From Streptomyces akebiae (GTDB taxonomy: Bacteria > Actinomycetota > Actinomycetes > Streptomycetales > Streptomycetaceae): 64,000 nt of DNA. The notes beneath the pieces were generated by a model, which had not been told where the DNA came from, did no database searches, and was given only the letters and a program-made list of their open reading frames with translations. The stretch lies in contig NZ_CP080647.1 of NCBI RefSeq assembly GCF_019599145.1, positions 2,914,001-2,978,000 of the forward strand, given 5' to 3'. The position numbers and the translations under genes are program-made. Below, piece after piece: positions 7,745-16,681 of this stretch (position 1 is the first letter of the stretch; each line of letters starts with the position of its first letter).

Positions 7745-10249
7745 GTGGACTCGGGTGCGAGCGACTTCGGCGAAAGCGGTCCGACGGGCGGTCCGGCAGA
7801 GGGTTCGACGGGAGGTCCGGCGGGCGGTCCGGAAGGCGGGGTGACAGGCGGTTCGACAGTCGCCAGGTCAGGCGGTCCGGCGGTCGGCACGACAGGCGGT
7901 TCGACCGGTCCCGAGCCCACGGGCATGACCTTCACCTGGGGGCATCCGGCCATCGAGAGCGTGTTCGCGACGGCCATGGACGGGACACTGCGGCTGATCC
8001 GGCTCGGTCCCTCCGGTGACACCGTGGACCCCGAGATCGCGCTTCCGCTCGTCGAGTTGACCGCCTTCGGGCACGGAAGCGGGTGGTCAGGGCCACGGTT
8101 CACGGGGACGGCGTTCGGGGCGAGGCTCCAGTACCGGGGACACCGTGGTGACGTAGGCGCGGGCGTGGGTGCCGGGGACGGCGACGGCGACGGCGACGGC
8201 GACTGGGCGCGGCTGACCGTAGAACTCCACGACCCCGCGACCGGGTTGACCGCGTTCGTCGAGCTGTCCTCCCCCGCCGGGGTCGCCGTCCTGCGCTCCC
8301 GGGTGCGGCTGCGCAACGACGGGGCCGAGCCTCTCGTCGTGCAGTCCGTCAGCAGCCTGGTTCTCGGTGGGCTGCCCTCCCCCGACCTCCTGGACGTGCA
8401 CCGGGCGCGCAACGACTGGCTCGCCGAGTGCCGTTGGTACGCCGAGCCGCTTCGGGCGACGGTCGCCGACATCAGCGTCGAGGCCCATCAGCACGACAGC
8501 CGGGCGGCGCTCGCCCTCACCGGACGCGGGAGCTGGCCCAGTGACGGGCATCTGGCAATGGGGGCGCTCACGGAGCGAGGAGGGGGCCGCGACGGGAACG
8601 CGGTCGCGGAGAGGGGCGGAGGCCGGAGTGAAGGCCAGGGCCGGGCCTGGGTCTGGCAGGTGGAGTCACCGGCCGGTTGGCGCTGGGACCTGGGGGAACG
8701 CGCGCACGGCACGTATGTCGCGCTGAACGGGCCGACGGACGCGGAGCACCAGTGGCGGGTGCGGCTCGCGCCGGGCGGCACGTTCACGACCGTGGCGGCG
8801 GCGCTCGCGCTCGGGACGCGAGACGGCGGCTCGGGGCTCGATGACGCGTGGGCGGCGCTGACCGCGTACCGCCGTGCCGTTCGCCGTCCCCATCCCGACC
8901 ACGACAAGCTTCCCGTCGTCTTCAACGACTACATGAACACGCTGATGGGCGACCCGACCACCGCGAAGCTGCTGCCGCTGATCGACGCGGCGGCGGACGT
9001 GGGCGCGGAGTACTTCTGCATCGACTCCGGCTGGTACGACGACACGGTGGACGGGGGCTGGTGGGACGGCGTCGGCGCATGGCTGCCGTCGTCACGCCGG
9101 TTCCCGACGGGGGGTGTGGACGGTGGGAGGGCCGCAGAGGTCGGTGCCGAGGCCGGGGCGAGCGGCGCGGCCGGAGGAGGCGGCGCCGAGGCAGGAGTGG
9201 GTGCCCCGGCCGACGAGGGGATCCGCGCCGTGCTGGACCGGATCCGGGAGCGCGGCATGGTTCCCGGGCTCTGGCTGGAGCCCGAGGTCGTCGGCGTCCG
9301 CAGCGCGGTCGCGGCGGAGCTGCCGCCGGAGGCGTTCTTCCAGCGGGACGGGGTGCGGCTGACCGAGCAGGGTCGTCACCAGCTCGACCTGCGTCACCCG
9401 GCGGCCCGTGCCCACCTCGACAAGACGGTGGACCGCCTCGTCGGGGACTGGGGCGTGGGCTATCTCAAGCTCGACTACAACATCGTGATCGACCCCGGCA
9501 CCACCGGCCCGGACGACCTGTCCCCCGGCGCCGGCCTCCTGGGTCACGCCCACGCCTACCTGGACTGGCTCTCCGACGTCCTCGACCGCTACCCGCACCT
9601 CGTCGTCGAGAACTGCGCCTCCGGCGGTATGCGCATGGACGGCGCCACCCTGGCCGTGACCCAGCTCCAGTCCACCAGCGACCAGCAGGACCCCCTGCGC
9701 TACCCCCCGATCGCCGCCGCCGCGCCCACGGCGGTCCCCCCGGAACAGGGCGCCGTCTGGGCCTACCCGCAGCCCGAGTACGAGGACGACCTGATCGCCT
9801 TCACACTCGGCGGCGCCCTCCTCGGCCGTATCCACCTGTCGGGACATTTGGACCGCATGACGGAACACCAGCTCACCCTCGTGCGCGAGGCGGTGGACAC
9901 GTACAAGTCGATCCGCGGCGACCTGGCCGGGGCCGTGCCGTTCTGGCCGCTCGGCCTGCCGGGCTGGACGGACGAGTGGCTGGCCCTGGGGCTGCGGGCC
10001 CCGGACGGACACGGACCGACGTATCTGTCCGTGTGGCGCAGAGGCGGTGCGGCCGAAGTACGGCTGCCGGTGCGGCACTTGGCGGGGACGGACCTCCCCG
10101 TCCGCATGGAGATCCTGCACCCGTCCGCCGCACGGGCGGACTCGCCGACGTCCTGGGACCCCCGCACCGGCGAACTGCGGGTGGCGGTGCCGCGCACCCC
10201 CGGTGTGTCGCTGATCCGTCTGACGCCGGAATACGGAACCGAGGTCTAG
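7745..10249 (+). CDS. GH36 alpha-galactosidase with low-complexity insertions
   Basis: A GH36 retaining alpha-galactosidase: the YLKLDYN motif carries the nucleophile Asp (about residue 577) and TSDQQDP the acid/base Asp (about 646), with WLEPEVVG between the usual core strands. No signal peptide is apparent, so it probably cleaves imported alpha-galactosides in the cytoplasm. The GTG at 7745 has a good GGAGGGG site 7 bases upstream and adds a roughly 60-residue Gly/Thr/Pro-rich lead. The family core starts at MTFTWGHP (ATG 7925), which lacks a ribosome site, so the first start is preferred with caution. Further low-complexity insertions occur near residues 140 (GDGDGD), 280 and 460-490. Divergent from the LacI gene and probably repressed by it. 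Confidence 0.9.
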   Translation: MDSGASDFGESGPTGGPAEGSTGGPAGGPEGGVTGGSTVARSGGPAVGTTGGSTGPEPTGMTFTWGHPAIESVFATAMDGTLRLIRLGPSGDTVDPEIALPLVELTAFGHGSGWSGPRFTGTAFGARLQYRGHRGDVGAGVGAGDGDGDGDGDWARLTVELHDPATGLTAFVELSSPAGVAVLRSRVRLRNDGAEPLVVQSVSSLVLGGLPSPDLLDVHRARNDWLAECRWYAEPLRATVADISVEAHQHDSRAALALTGRGSWPSDGHLAMGALTERGGGRDGNAVAERGGGRSEGQGRAWVWQVESPAGWRWDLGERAHGTYVALNGPTDAEHQWRVRLAPGGTFTTVAAALALGTRDGGSGLDDAWAALTAYRRAVRRPHPDHDKLPVVFNDYMNTLMGDPTTAKLLPLIDAAADVGAEYFCIDSGWYDDTVDGGWWDGVGAWLPSSRRFPTGGVDGGRAAEVGAEAGASGAAGGGGAEAGVGAPADEGIRAVLDRIRERGMVPGLWLEPEVVGVRSAVAAELPPEAFFQRDGVRLTEQGRHQLDLRHPAARAHLDKTVDRLVGDWGVGYLKLDYNIVIDPGTTGPDDLSPGAGLLGHAHAYLDWLSDVLDRYPHLVVENCASGGMRMDGATLAVTQLQSTSDQQDPLRYPPIAAAAPTAVPPEQGAVWAYPQPEYEDDLIAFTLGGALLGRIHLSGHLDRMTEHQLTLVREAVDTYKSIRGDLAGAVPFWPLGLPGWTDEWLALGLRAPDGHGPTYLSVWRRGGAAEVRLPVRHLAGTDLPVRMEILHPSAARADSPTSWDPRTGELRVAVPRTPGVSLIRLTPEYGTEV

Positions 10250-10292
10250 TTGGGTGCCCGAGGCCCGGAGGGTTTCCGAGGCCCGGAGGGTG

Positions 10293-10332
10293 TCCGAACC
10301 GGTGCCGCGTGGGGGCACGGCACCGGCTCGGA
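10293..10332. terminator. Convergent terminator between GH36 and GH12 genes
   Basis: Stem of 15 pairs with one A-C mismatch (10293-10307 with 10318-10332) and a 10-base loop, placed between the 3' ends of two convergent genes. Confidence 0.75.
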
Positions 10333-10373
10333 CTCGTCCGCGGACCTATCTACGGCTCACCGCTCACCGCACG

Positions 10374-11108
10374 TCAACTGCTGCTGACCGTCAGGTTGTT
10401 GGTGGTGAAGTCCAGGCCACCGGAGGACGAGGTGACCTCGAAGCCGAACTGCACGTCGCCGATGGTCTCGTTGCCCATCCAGCCCTTGGTGTCCTTGATC
10501 CACTTGAGGACGGGGAGGATCTGGACCGTGCCGGAGGTGGAGTCCGAGGTGCGCAGGAAGGAGAACACGTCCCAGTACGTGCCGTCGGACCGGTAGGCGC
10601 GGCCCTTGTAGACGTTCCAGCTGTGGCCGCCGAGCGTCACGCTCTGCTGGAAGGTGCCGAGGGCGCCGACGGCGCCGTTGTAGTTGACCCAGAGCATGAT
10701 CTCGTAGTCGTAGTCCGTGTCCCAGACGTCGTACGAGGTGTTGTACGCGCCCGAGGACGGGACGGTGACGTTGTAGCTGCTGTTGAGGGAGCCGAGCGAG
10801 GTGATCGTCTTGTTGATCACCTTCTTGGAGTTGGGGTACGACTTGATGCCGCCGGTGTTGGGGTGGTTGGCCCAGACGCCCCAGTTGGTGCCGGAGTTGG
10901 CCCAGATGCACTGACTGCCGGCTCCGGAGCCCCAGATGTTGTTGTAGAGCGTGTAGCCGTTCAGGCTGGTGTTGCCCCACTGGTCGCACGAGTTCCAGAC
11001 GGCGGCCGAGGCGGGGGCGGAGGCGAGACCGATCGTGGCGCCGAGCGCCAGTGCGGGGGCGAGAAGGGCTTTGCCGATCCGGCCCAGGGTGCGGGTGCGT
11101 GTTGCCAT
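10374..11108 (-). CDS. Secreted GH12 endo-beta-1,4-glucanase / xyloglucanase
   Basis: A 244-residue exported enzyme. The signal peptide ends with an ASA cleavage site before VWNSC (near residue 36). The GH12 beta-jelly-roll core carries the EIMLWVNY motif with the nucleophile Glu (about 136) and FGFEVTS with the acid/base Glu (about 224). There is no carbohydrate-binding module. The ATG has a GGAAGGA site at the right distance. It lies 147 bases downstream of the GH42 gene on the same strand. GH12 enzymes cut cellulose, beta-glucan or xyloglucan; the neighbouring GH74 makes xyloglucan a good guess. Confidence 0.93.
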   Translation of the reverse strand: MATRTRTLGRIGKALLAPALALGATIGLASAPASAAVWNSCDQWGNTSLNGYTLYNNIWGSGAGSQCIWANSGTNWGVWANHPNTGGIKSYPNSKKVINKTITSLGSLNSSYNVTVPSSGAYNTSYDVWDTDYDYEIMLWVNYNGAVGALGTFQQSVTLGGHSWNVYKGRAYRSDGTYWDVFSFLRTSDSTSGTVQILPVLKWIKDTKGWMGNETIGDVQFGFEVTSSSGGLDFTTNNLTVSSS

Positions 11109-11255
11109 GGGTGTCGGTTCCTTCCATGGGTGGGGGGAAGTGCGCGGTGGGGAGCTACCGCGGCCTCGCGATGAGGACGCGGTCTTCTCCGGCGACGAGG
11201 GCGATCGCGGCGAACGTTCGGCCGATCACCGCGAACGCTTCGGCACCGGGGGAAG

Positions 11256-13256
11256 TCATGGTGACGGCTTCAGTACCGCCACGCCGTGCCGGCCGAGCGA
11301 CAGCGGTCCGGTGACGGTCGCCCCCGTCAGCAGGTCGCGATGGGTGCCGGGCACGTCGACGGTGACCTCGTCGCGGCCGTGGTTGAGCACGAACAGCACC
11401 TCACCGCGCCGTACCGCCTCGACCCCGTCGGGCAGTCCGGCCAGAGCCGGCCGGACCCCGGCGTCGGCCGCGACCCGCCCCAACAGCCGGCGCAGTTCGG
11501 CCGGTTCGGGCAGCGTGGAGACGTACCAGGCGCGTCCCTTCCGCAACACCGCCGGAAGGCCGTCGAGCTCGCCGCCCTTGTAGGGGACCACCTCGTCCGC
11601 GTCCGCCGTCTCGATCTCCTCGGACCACAGCGTCCCCCCGAAGACGCCCCGGGCGCCGTCGCACTCGACCTCCTCCCCCGCGTCCAGCGGCCACCACTCG
11701 TGCAGGGTGCGGATACCGAAGAGGTCGCGGAGCCGGGCGTCCATGCCGCCGGGGCGTACCCGGTCGTCCTCGTCGGCGACGCCGGTCAGGAAGCCGCTGA
11801 CGAGGGTGCCGCCGCCTCGTACGTATGCGAGCAGGTTGTCCACGGCCGCGTCCGTGAGCAGGTAGAGCTGCGGTACGACGACGAGGCGGTAGGCGGAGAG
11901 ATCGTGCTCGGGGTGGGCGAAGGCGGTGGTGAGGTTCTCCTCCCAGAGGGCGCGGTGCCAGGAGCGTACGACCTGGGGGAGATCGACCTCGGACGACAGC
12001 CGGCCGTCCTGGTCGCCGGCCCACCAGGAGTTCCAGTCGAACAGCACGGCGATGTCGGTGTCGATATGATGACCAGTCACCTCATGGCCGACGGCGGCCA
12101 GTTCCCGGCCGAGTCGCCGCACCTCCTGGTAGGTACGACCCTGCTCTCCCGCGTGAGTGACCATGCCGGAGTGGAACTTCTCGGCGCCCTGGCGGGACTG
12201 CCGCCACTGGAAGTAGCAGACGGCGTCCGCACCCCGGGCGACGGCCTGGAAGGACCACAGACGGTTGAGTCCACGGGGCTTGGGGTGGTTGACACCGCGC
12301 CAGTTGACGGGTCCCGCCGCCTGCTCCATCAGCATCCAGGGGCCGCCGCCCGCCTGCGAGCGGGTCATGTCCTGGACCAGGGCCCCGTGCTGCGCGCCGA
12401 GCGGGTCACGCGGGTCCGGGTAGATGTCGACCGAGACGACGTCCTCCTCCTCGGCCCACCGCCACGCGTCCTGGCCCACCCACATCGGCATGAAGTTGGT
12501 GGTGACCGGCAGGTGCGGGGTGTGCCGGCGGACGATGTCGCGCTCCATGACGTAGCACTCCAGGAGCATGTCGCTCGTGAAGCGTTTGAAGTCGAGCACC
12601 TGGGCGGGGTTCCTCATGTAGTGGGCGCGGCGCGGCGGGAGGATCTCGTGCCAGCCGTCGTAGCCCTGGCTCCAGAAGGCCGTGCCCCAGGCCTCGTTGA
12701 GCGCGTCCAGCGTCCCGTACTTCCGCTGGAGCCACGCCCGGAAGGTCCTCGCCGCCTCGTCGCCCCAGTCGTAGGTGCAGTACTCGTTGTTGATGTGCCA
12801 CATCGTGAGGGCCGGATGGTCGCCGTAGCGGGCGGCTAGATCCTCGGTGATGGCTGCGGCGTGACGGCGGTAGGTGTCGCTGGAGTGCGAGAAGTGCTGC
12901 CGCGAGCCCCACCACTCGATCTGGCCGTTCTCGTCGCGCGGGAGGGTCTCGGGATGCAGACGCCCCATCCACGGCGGCGGGGAGGAGGTGGGGGTGGCGA
13001 GGACGACGCCGATGCCGCCTGTGTGCATCAGGTCCATCAACCGGTCCAGCCAGCCGAACTCCCTTGCCCCGGGCCGGGGTTCGAGCTTCGCCCAGGAGAA
13101 GACGCCGAGGGTGACGGAGTTGACGCCCGCCTCCTTCATCAGCCGTACGTCCTCGTGCCACGTCTCCTCGGGCCACTGCTCGGGGTTGTAGTCACCTCCG
13201 AAAAGGATGCGGCCACGGGTGGCGTCGGCCAGGGACGGGCCCGGCTGCTGCCGCAT
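11256..13256 (-). CDS. GH42 beta-galactosidase
   Basis: A 666-residue enzyme with the GH42 layout: an N-terminal TIM barrel beginning GGDYNPEQWP, the acid/base Glu in HINNEYC (about 158), the nucleophile in LMEQAAGP (about 311), then the trimerisation and C-terminal beta domains. No signal peptide, so it is cytoplasmic. The start ATG 13256 shares one base with the stop of the GH74 gene (TGATG), so the two are translationally coupled. In this setting it would remove beta-linked galactose from imported oligosaccharides; the substrate is inferred. Confidence 0.93.
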   Translation of the reverse strand: MRQQPGPSLADATRGRILFGGDYNPEQWPEETWHEDVRLMKEAGVNSVTLGVFSWAKLEPRPGAREFGWLDRLMDLMHTGGIGVVLATPTSSPPPWMGRLHPETLPRDENGQIEWWGSRQHFSHSSDTYRRHAAAITEDLAARYGDHPALTMWHINNEYCTYDWGDEAARTFRAWLQRKYGTLDALNEAWGTAFWSQGYDGWHEILPPRRAHYMRNPAQVLDFKRFTSDMLLECYVMERDIVRRHTPHLPVTTNFMPMWVGQDAWRWAEEEDVVSVDIYPDPRDPLGAQHGALVQDMTRSQAGGGPWMLMEQAAGPVNWRGVNHPKPRGLNRLWSFQAVARGADAVCYFQWRQSRQGAEKFHSGMVTHAGEQGRTYQEVRRLGRELAAVGHEVTGHHIDTDIAVLFDWNSWWAGDQDGRLSSEVDLPQVVRSWHRALWEENLTTAFAHPEHDLSAYRLVVVPQLYLLTDAAVDNLLAYVRGGGTLVSGFLTGVADEDDRVRPGGMDARLRDLFGIRTLHEWWPLDAGEEVECDGARGVFGGTLWSEEIETADADEVVPYKGGELDGLPAVLRKGRAWYVSTLPEPAELRRLLGRVAADAGVRPALAGLPDGVEAVRRGEVLFVLNHGRDEVTVDVPGTHRDLLTGATVTGPLSLGRHGVAVLKPSP

Positions 13257-15484
13257 CAGACCGGCTCCCCGTACTGGATGCCCCGCCCGTTCGTGGCCAG
13301 GTACACACGGCCGTACACGCGCGGATCGCCGACGACGACCTCGCCGGTCCAGCCCCACTGGTGGGCGTCGTCGTTGATACGGGTCCAGGTCTTCGCGCCG
13401 TCGTCGGAGCGGTAGACGGCGGTGATGCTCTCCGTCGAGCCGACCTGGTAGATCGCCGGGTAGTCTGCGCCGTCGGCGGCCTTGCCGAAGCCGAGGGTGT
13501 GCGAGGCCCAGCAGCTGTCGACCTTCGAGAAGGTCACTCCTGCGTCGGTGGACCGGTACAGCCCGTTCGTCTTCGCGCTCAGCCACAGGTCGCCGGTGCG
13601 TCCGGGGGCCGCGACCAGCTTGAACTGACTGTCCCCCTTCGGCAGTCCGGTCGCCCGGGCCGTGAAGGAACGGCCGCTGTCCGTGCTGGCGTACAGCGTT
13701 CCCGTGTCGGTGTCGTAGGCGTAGAAGCGCGCCGGGTCGGCCGGGTCGGCGACCGGCGTGGCGCCCTTCGGGAAGGTGGAGACCTCGGCCCAGGTCGCGC
13801 CGTGGTCGGCGGAACGGTGGGCCGCGTACTTCGTGCCGTCCCAGTGCACGAAGGACCACAGCAACGCGCTGCCGTCGGCGTTCACGGCGATCGGTCCCGG
13901 CGCGTCCTTGGCGATGTCGGGCTGGGCCGCGAAGGGCGCCCAGGTCCGGCCCCCGTCGTCCGAGCGGGCGCCGTTGCCGTGGTCGCCCCAGCCGGTGCGG
14001 ACCACGTACGAGGGCTTCGCCGAGGCCTGCGCGAGCCCCGTCGCCGATCCGAACACGGGGTTCGACGCCATGCCGCGCGAGGGGGACGCGGTGAGCCGCT
14101 CGTGGTACATCGTGCCGATGTCCCCGCTGCCGCTGATCAGGTGCGCCTGCCCGACCGGGGGCGAGATCAGCTGGCGTACCGACGTCTCCTCCAGGCCCCG
14201 GATCCGCGGGGCCCAGTTCTTCAGGTCCCGGGTGCCGTAGAGGGTCGCGCCGGTGCCGTAGACGAGGTGCTTCGAGTCGTACGGGTCGAGGGCGAGCGCC
14301 TGGATCCACCAGCCGAACTTCGGCTTGTCGGCGCCCCACTTGAGATAGGGGGTCTCGGACACGTCCAGGACGGCGGAGTCCTTGAGGGACGTCCAGGTGC
14401 GGCCGCCGTCCGTGGACCGGAACAGGGTGTCGATCTCGGCCCAGCGGTTGTTGGTGGACACGACCACCGTGCCCGGGCGGCGTGCGTCGACGGCGACCCC
14501 GCCGTAGCCGAAGGTGTCGGCGCCGCCGTCGGTCGTGGTGCCGCCCGGCTTCACCGGGGTCACCTCGGTCCACTTGCCGGTGGTGGTGCGGAGCTTGTGC
14601 ACACTGCCGTCGGACTGGCCGTTGGGGCCGGGGGCGTTCGCGTACGTCACGTACAGCTCGCGGGTGTGCCGGTCGTACGCGGCGCGGATCGGGACCTTCG
14701 CGGCGGTGCCGGTCGGGCGGCCGGGGACGGCTTCCCAGGTGGTGCCGTCGGTGGTGCGGTACAGGTTCGCCGTCGCGGAGGTGCCGTCCGCGTCTCCCCA
14801 GCCGGCGTACACGGTGCGGCCCGCGGCCACGAGCAGGGTGACGCCCTGGCCGGAGCCGCTCGGGGTCGCCGGGAAGCCGGTCGCGGACGCCCAGGTGGCA
14901 CCCCGGTCCGTCGACCTGAGCAGGCCGTCGTGCCTGGTGCCGAGCCACAGGGTGTCGCTGTCGCGCGGGTCGACGAGGAGCCGCTCGCCCGCGCCCCGGC
15001 CGTCCTCGTTGGCGCCGAGCTTCACGGTGAGGTCGGTACGGGTCCAGGTGGCGCCGCGGTCGTCGGAGCGCAGGACGGCGCCGTTGCCGGCCCAGGACTG
15101 GGCATAGGTGCCGAGGGCGAGGTAGACGCGGTCCGGGTGGGCGGGGTCGAGAGCGATGGCCTCCACGCCGAGGAGGTTCCAGTCGTCCCAGCCGAGGTGG
15201 TCGGTCAGCGGGGTCCAGCGGGCCTTGCGGTCGTCCCAGCGGTAGGCGCCGCCGATGTCGGTGCGGGCGTAGGCGAGGCCGCGTCTCGCCGGGTGGAAGA
15301 GGACGCCGGTGATGAAGCCGGTGCCGCCGATCACGGCGTTGCGCCAGCGGTAGCCCCCGGCGGTGGAGCCGCCTTGCACCCCGGCGGCGTGAGCCTGGGC
15401 TGTCAGTGCGGGGAGAGTGGTGAGGGCCGCGGCGGCTGCGGTACCGGCGAGTACGGTGCGGCGGGTCGGCTGGGGGGTGCGCAT
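13256..15484 (-). CDS. Secreted GH74 xyloglucanase
   Basis: A 742-residue exported protein with a Tat-like leader (TRRTVLAG, then a hydrophobic stretch ending AHAAG). It is made of repeated beta-propeller blades with Asp-box-like RSTDRGATW/RSTDGGRTW motifs, as in the tandem seven-bladed propellers of GH74. The two catalytic Asp motifs are both present: RTDIGGAYR (about residue 76) and SGSGDIGTM (about 455). Start ATG 15484 is supported by GAGG about 7 bases upstream; a longer open frame upstream reads through a repeat element and is not coding. GH74 enzymes are endo-xyloglucanases; the next gene is the coupled GH42. Confidence 0.92.
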   Translation of the reverse strand: MRTPQPTRRTVLAGTAAAAALTTLPALTAQAHAAGVQGGSTAGGYRWRNAVIGGTGFITGVLFHPARRGLAYARTDIGGAYRWDDRKARWTPLTDHLGWDDWNLLGVEAIALDPAHPDRVYLALGTYAQSWAGNGAVLRSDDRGATWTRTDLTVKLGANEDGRGAGERLLVDPRDSDTLWLGTRHDGLLRSTDRGATWASATGFPATPSGSGQGVTLLVAAGRTVYAGWGDADGTSATANLYRTTDGTTWEAVPGRPTGTAAKVPIRAAYDRHTRELYVTYANAPGPNGQSDGSVHKLRTTTGKWTEVTPVKPGGTTTDGGADTFGYGGVAVDARRPGTVVVSTNNRWAEIDTLFRSTDGGRTWTSLKDSAVLDVSETPYLKWGADKPKFGWWIQALALDPYDSKHLVYGTGATLYGTRDLKNWAPRIRGLEETSVRQLISPPVGQAHLISGSGDIGTMYHERLTASPSRGMASNPVFGSATGLAQASAKPSYVVRTGWGDHGNGARSDDGGRTWAPFAAQPDIAKDAPGPIAVNADGSALLWSFVHWDGTKYAAHRSADHGATWAEVSTFPKGATPVADPADPARFYAYDTDTGTLYASTDSGRSFTARATGLPKGDSQFKLVAAPGRTGDLWLSAKTNGLYRSTDAGVTFSKVDSCWASHTLGFGKAADGADYPAIYQVGSTESITAVYRSDDGAKTWTRINDDAHQWGWTGEVVVGDPRVYGRVYLATNGRGIQYGEPV

Positions 15485-15538
15485 GACATACCTCGTTGGT
15501 TTGTGCGTGCGGGAGGGGGATCCGGCGCCTCTGCACCG

Positions 15539-15702
15539 GGGGTGCGGGTGCGTGCGCGACCGCGGGTGAGTGGGGGGCTGGTCGCGCGGTTCCCCGCGCC
15601 GCTTGGCGGCGTGGATGGCGCCCGGAGTCTTTTGGGGGTGCGGGGGGACCGCGCGAGCAACCACCAACCACCCGCGGTCGCGCGCACTCTCACCCGCACC
15701 CC
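15539..15702. repeat. Large composite inverted repeat (REP-like) between importer and GH74 genes
   Basis: The outer arms, about 30 bases each (15539-15568 and 15669-15702), match with a few gaps: GGGGTGCGGGTG with CACCCGCACCCC, then GACCGCGGGTG with CACCCGCGGTC. Inside them a second pair matches: GGTCGCGCGGTTCCCC near 15580 and GGGGGGACCGCGCGAGC near 15645. The whole 164-base stretch could fold as one long cruciform or RNA hairpin. The inner arm resembles a short element also seen at 56731-56765. Confidence 0.75.
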
Positions 15703-15721
15703 GAGTGATCAGGCGCCCCGG

Positions 15722-16681
15722 TCAGCCCTTGACCGCGCCGGTCAGCATGCCCTTCTTGAAGTGCTTCTGGACGAAGGGGGAGAGCACGGCGACGGGGAGC
15801 AGGGCCATGACCATGACCGCCATCTGGATGGCCAGCGGGGAGAGTTGGCCGGTGTTGATCTGGGCGGAGAGGCCGACCGGGCGTTCCTGTTTCTGGACGA
15901 GCTGGATCATGACGTTCTGCAGCGGCATCATGTCCTGGTCGGTGAGGTAGATGGAGGCGTTGAACCAGGCGCTCCAGTAGCCGACCGCGTAGAAGAGGGC
16001 GATGACCGCGAGGACGGCCCTCGACAGCGGCATCACGATCTGCCACAGGATGCGCCAGTCGCCGGCGCCGTCGATGCGGGCGCTGTCGATGAGTTCCGGC
16101 GAGATGCCCATGAAGAACGAGCGCAGGACCAGGATGTTGAAGACGCTCACCGCGCTGGGGAGGATCAGCGCGAGGTAGGTGTCGGTGAGTCCGAGGCCCT
16201 GGACCAGCAGATACGTCGGGATGAGACCCGCGCCGAAGAACATCGTGGCGAGCAGCGTCATCAGGATCCACCGGTGGCCGAGCGAGCCGACGCGGGAGAG
16301 GCCGTAGGCGCACAGGACCGAGACGGTCATGCTGAACAACGTGCCGACCACCGTCACCCCGACGCTGACCAGCGCGGCCGTCTGGACCTGGCCGCCGCTG
16401 AGGAGTTCCTGGTAGGCGATGAAGGTGATGCCCTTGGGGACGACGACCAGCCCGCCCGCCTCGTCGATGGTCTTCTTCGTCTGGAGGCTGGTGACGATGA
16501 CGATCCACAGGGGGAAGAGGATCGCGAAGCAGGCGAAGCCCAGGGCGATACCCTTGCCCGCGAGGCCCGCCTTGGCGGGTTCCTCCTCCCAGGACGGGCG
16601 GGGCGGCGCGGCCCAGCGGCTCGGCTTCGGCACAGTCGGCCGCTCATCGACCGGGGCCGCCTTCTCGACGAGTGCGCTCAT
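15722..16681 (-). CDS. Carbohydrate ABC transporter permease, LplC type
   Basis: A 319-residue permease with six membrane spans after a Pro-rich cytoplasmic N-terminus, and the EAA-like loop IDSARIDGAGDW. The LTDQDMMPLQ segment and overall layout match the LplC/YtcP branch of CUT1 importers. ATG 16681 overlaps the upstream permease stop by four bases (ATGA), showing coupling. Third gene of the leftward importer unit; the GH74-GH42-GH12 genes follow after a 238-base gap filled by a large inverted repeat. Confidence 0.92.
   Translation of the reverse strand: MSALVEKAAPVDERPTVPKPSRWAAPPRPSWEEEPAKAGLAGKGIALGFACFAILFPLWIVIVTSLQTKKTIDEAGGLVVVPKGITFIAYQELLSGGQVQTAALVSVGVTVVGTLFSMTVSVLCAYGLSRVGSLGHRWILMTLLATMFFGAGLIPTYLLVQGLGLTDTYLALILPSAVSVFNILVLRSFFMGISPELIDSARIDGAGDWRILWQIVMPLSRAVLAVIALFYAVGYWSAWFNASIYLTDQDMMPLQNVMIQLVQKQERPVGLSAQINTGQLSPLAIQMAVMVMALLPVAVLSPFVQKHFKKGMLTGAVKG

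Noticed and set aside
12062..12080. Further LacI operator (ATGACCAGTCAC)
   Set aside because: Lies inside the GH42 coding region and matches only part of the TGTGACCGGTCACA dyad.
11256..15671. Apparent single 1471-codon gene covering GH74 and GH42
   Set aside because: The upstream two thirds are in the wrong frame for GH74; the GH42 gene starts at 13256 with an overlapping stop-start.
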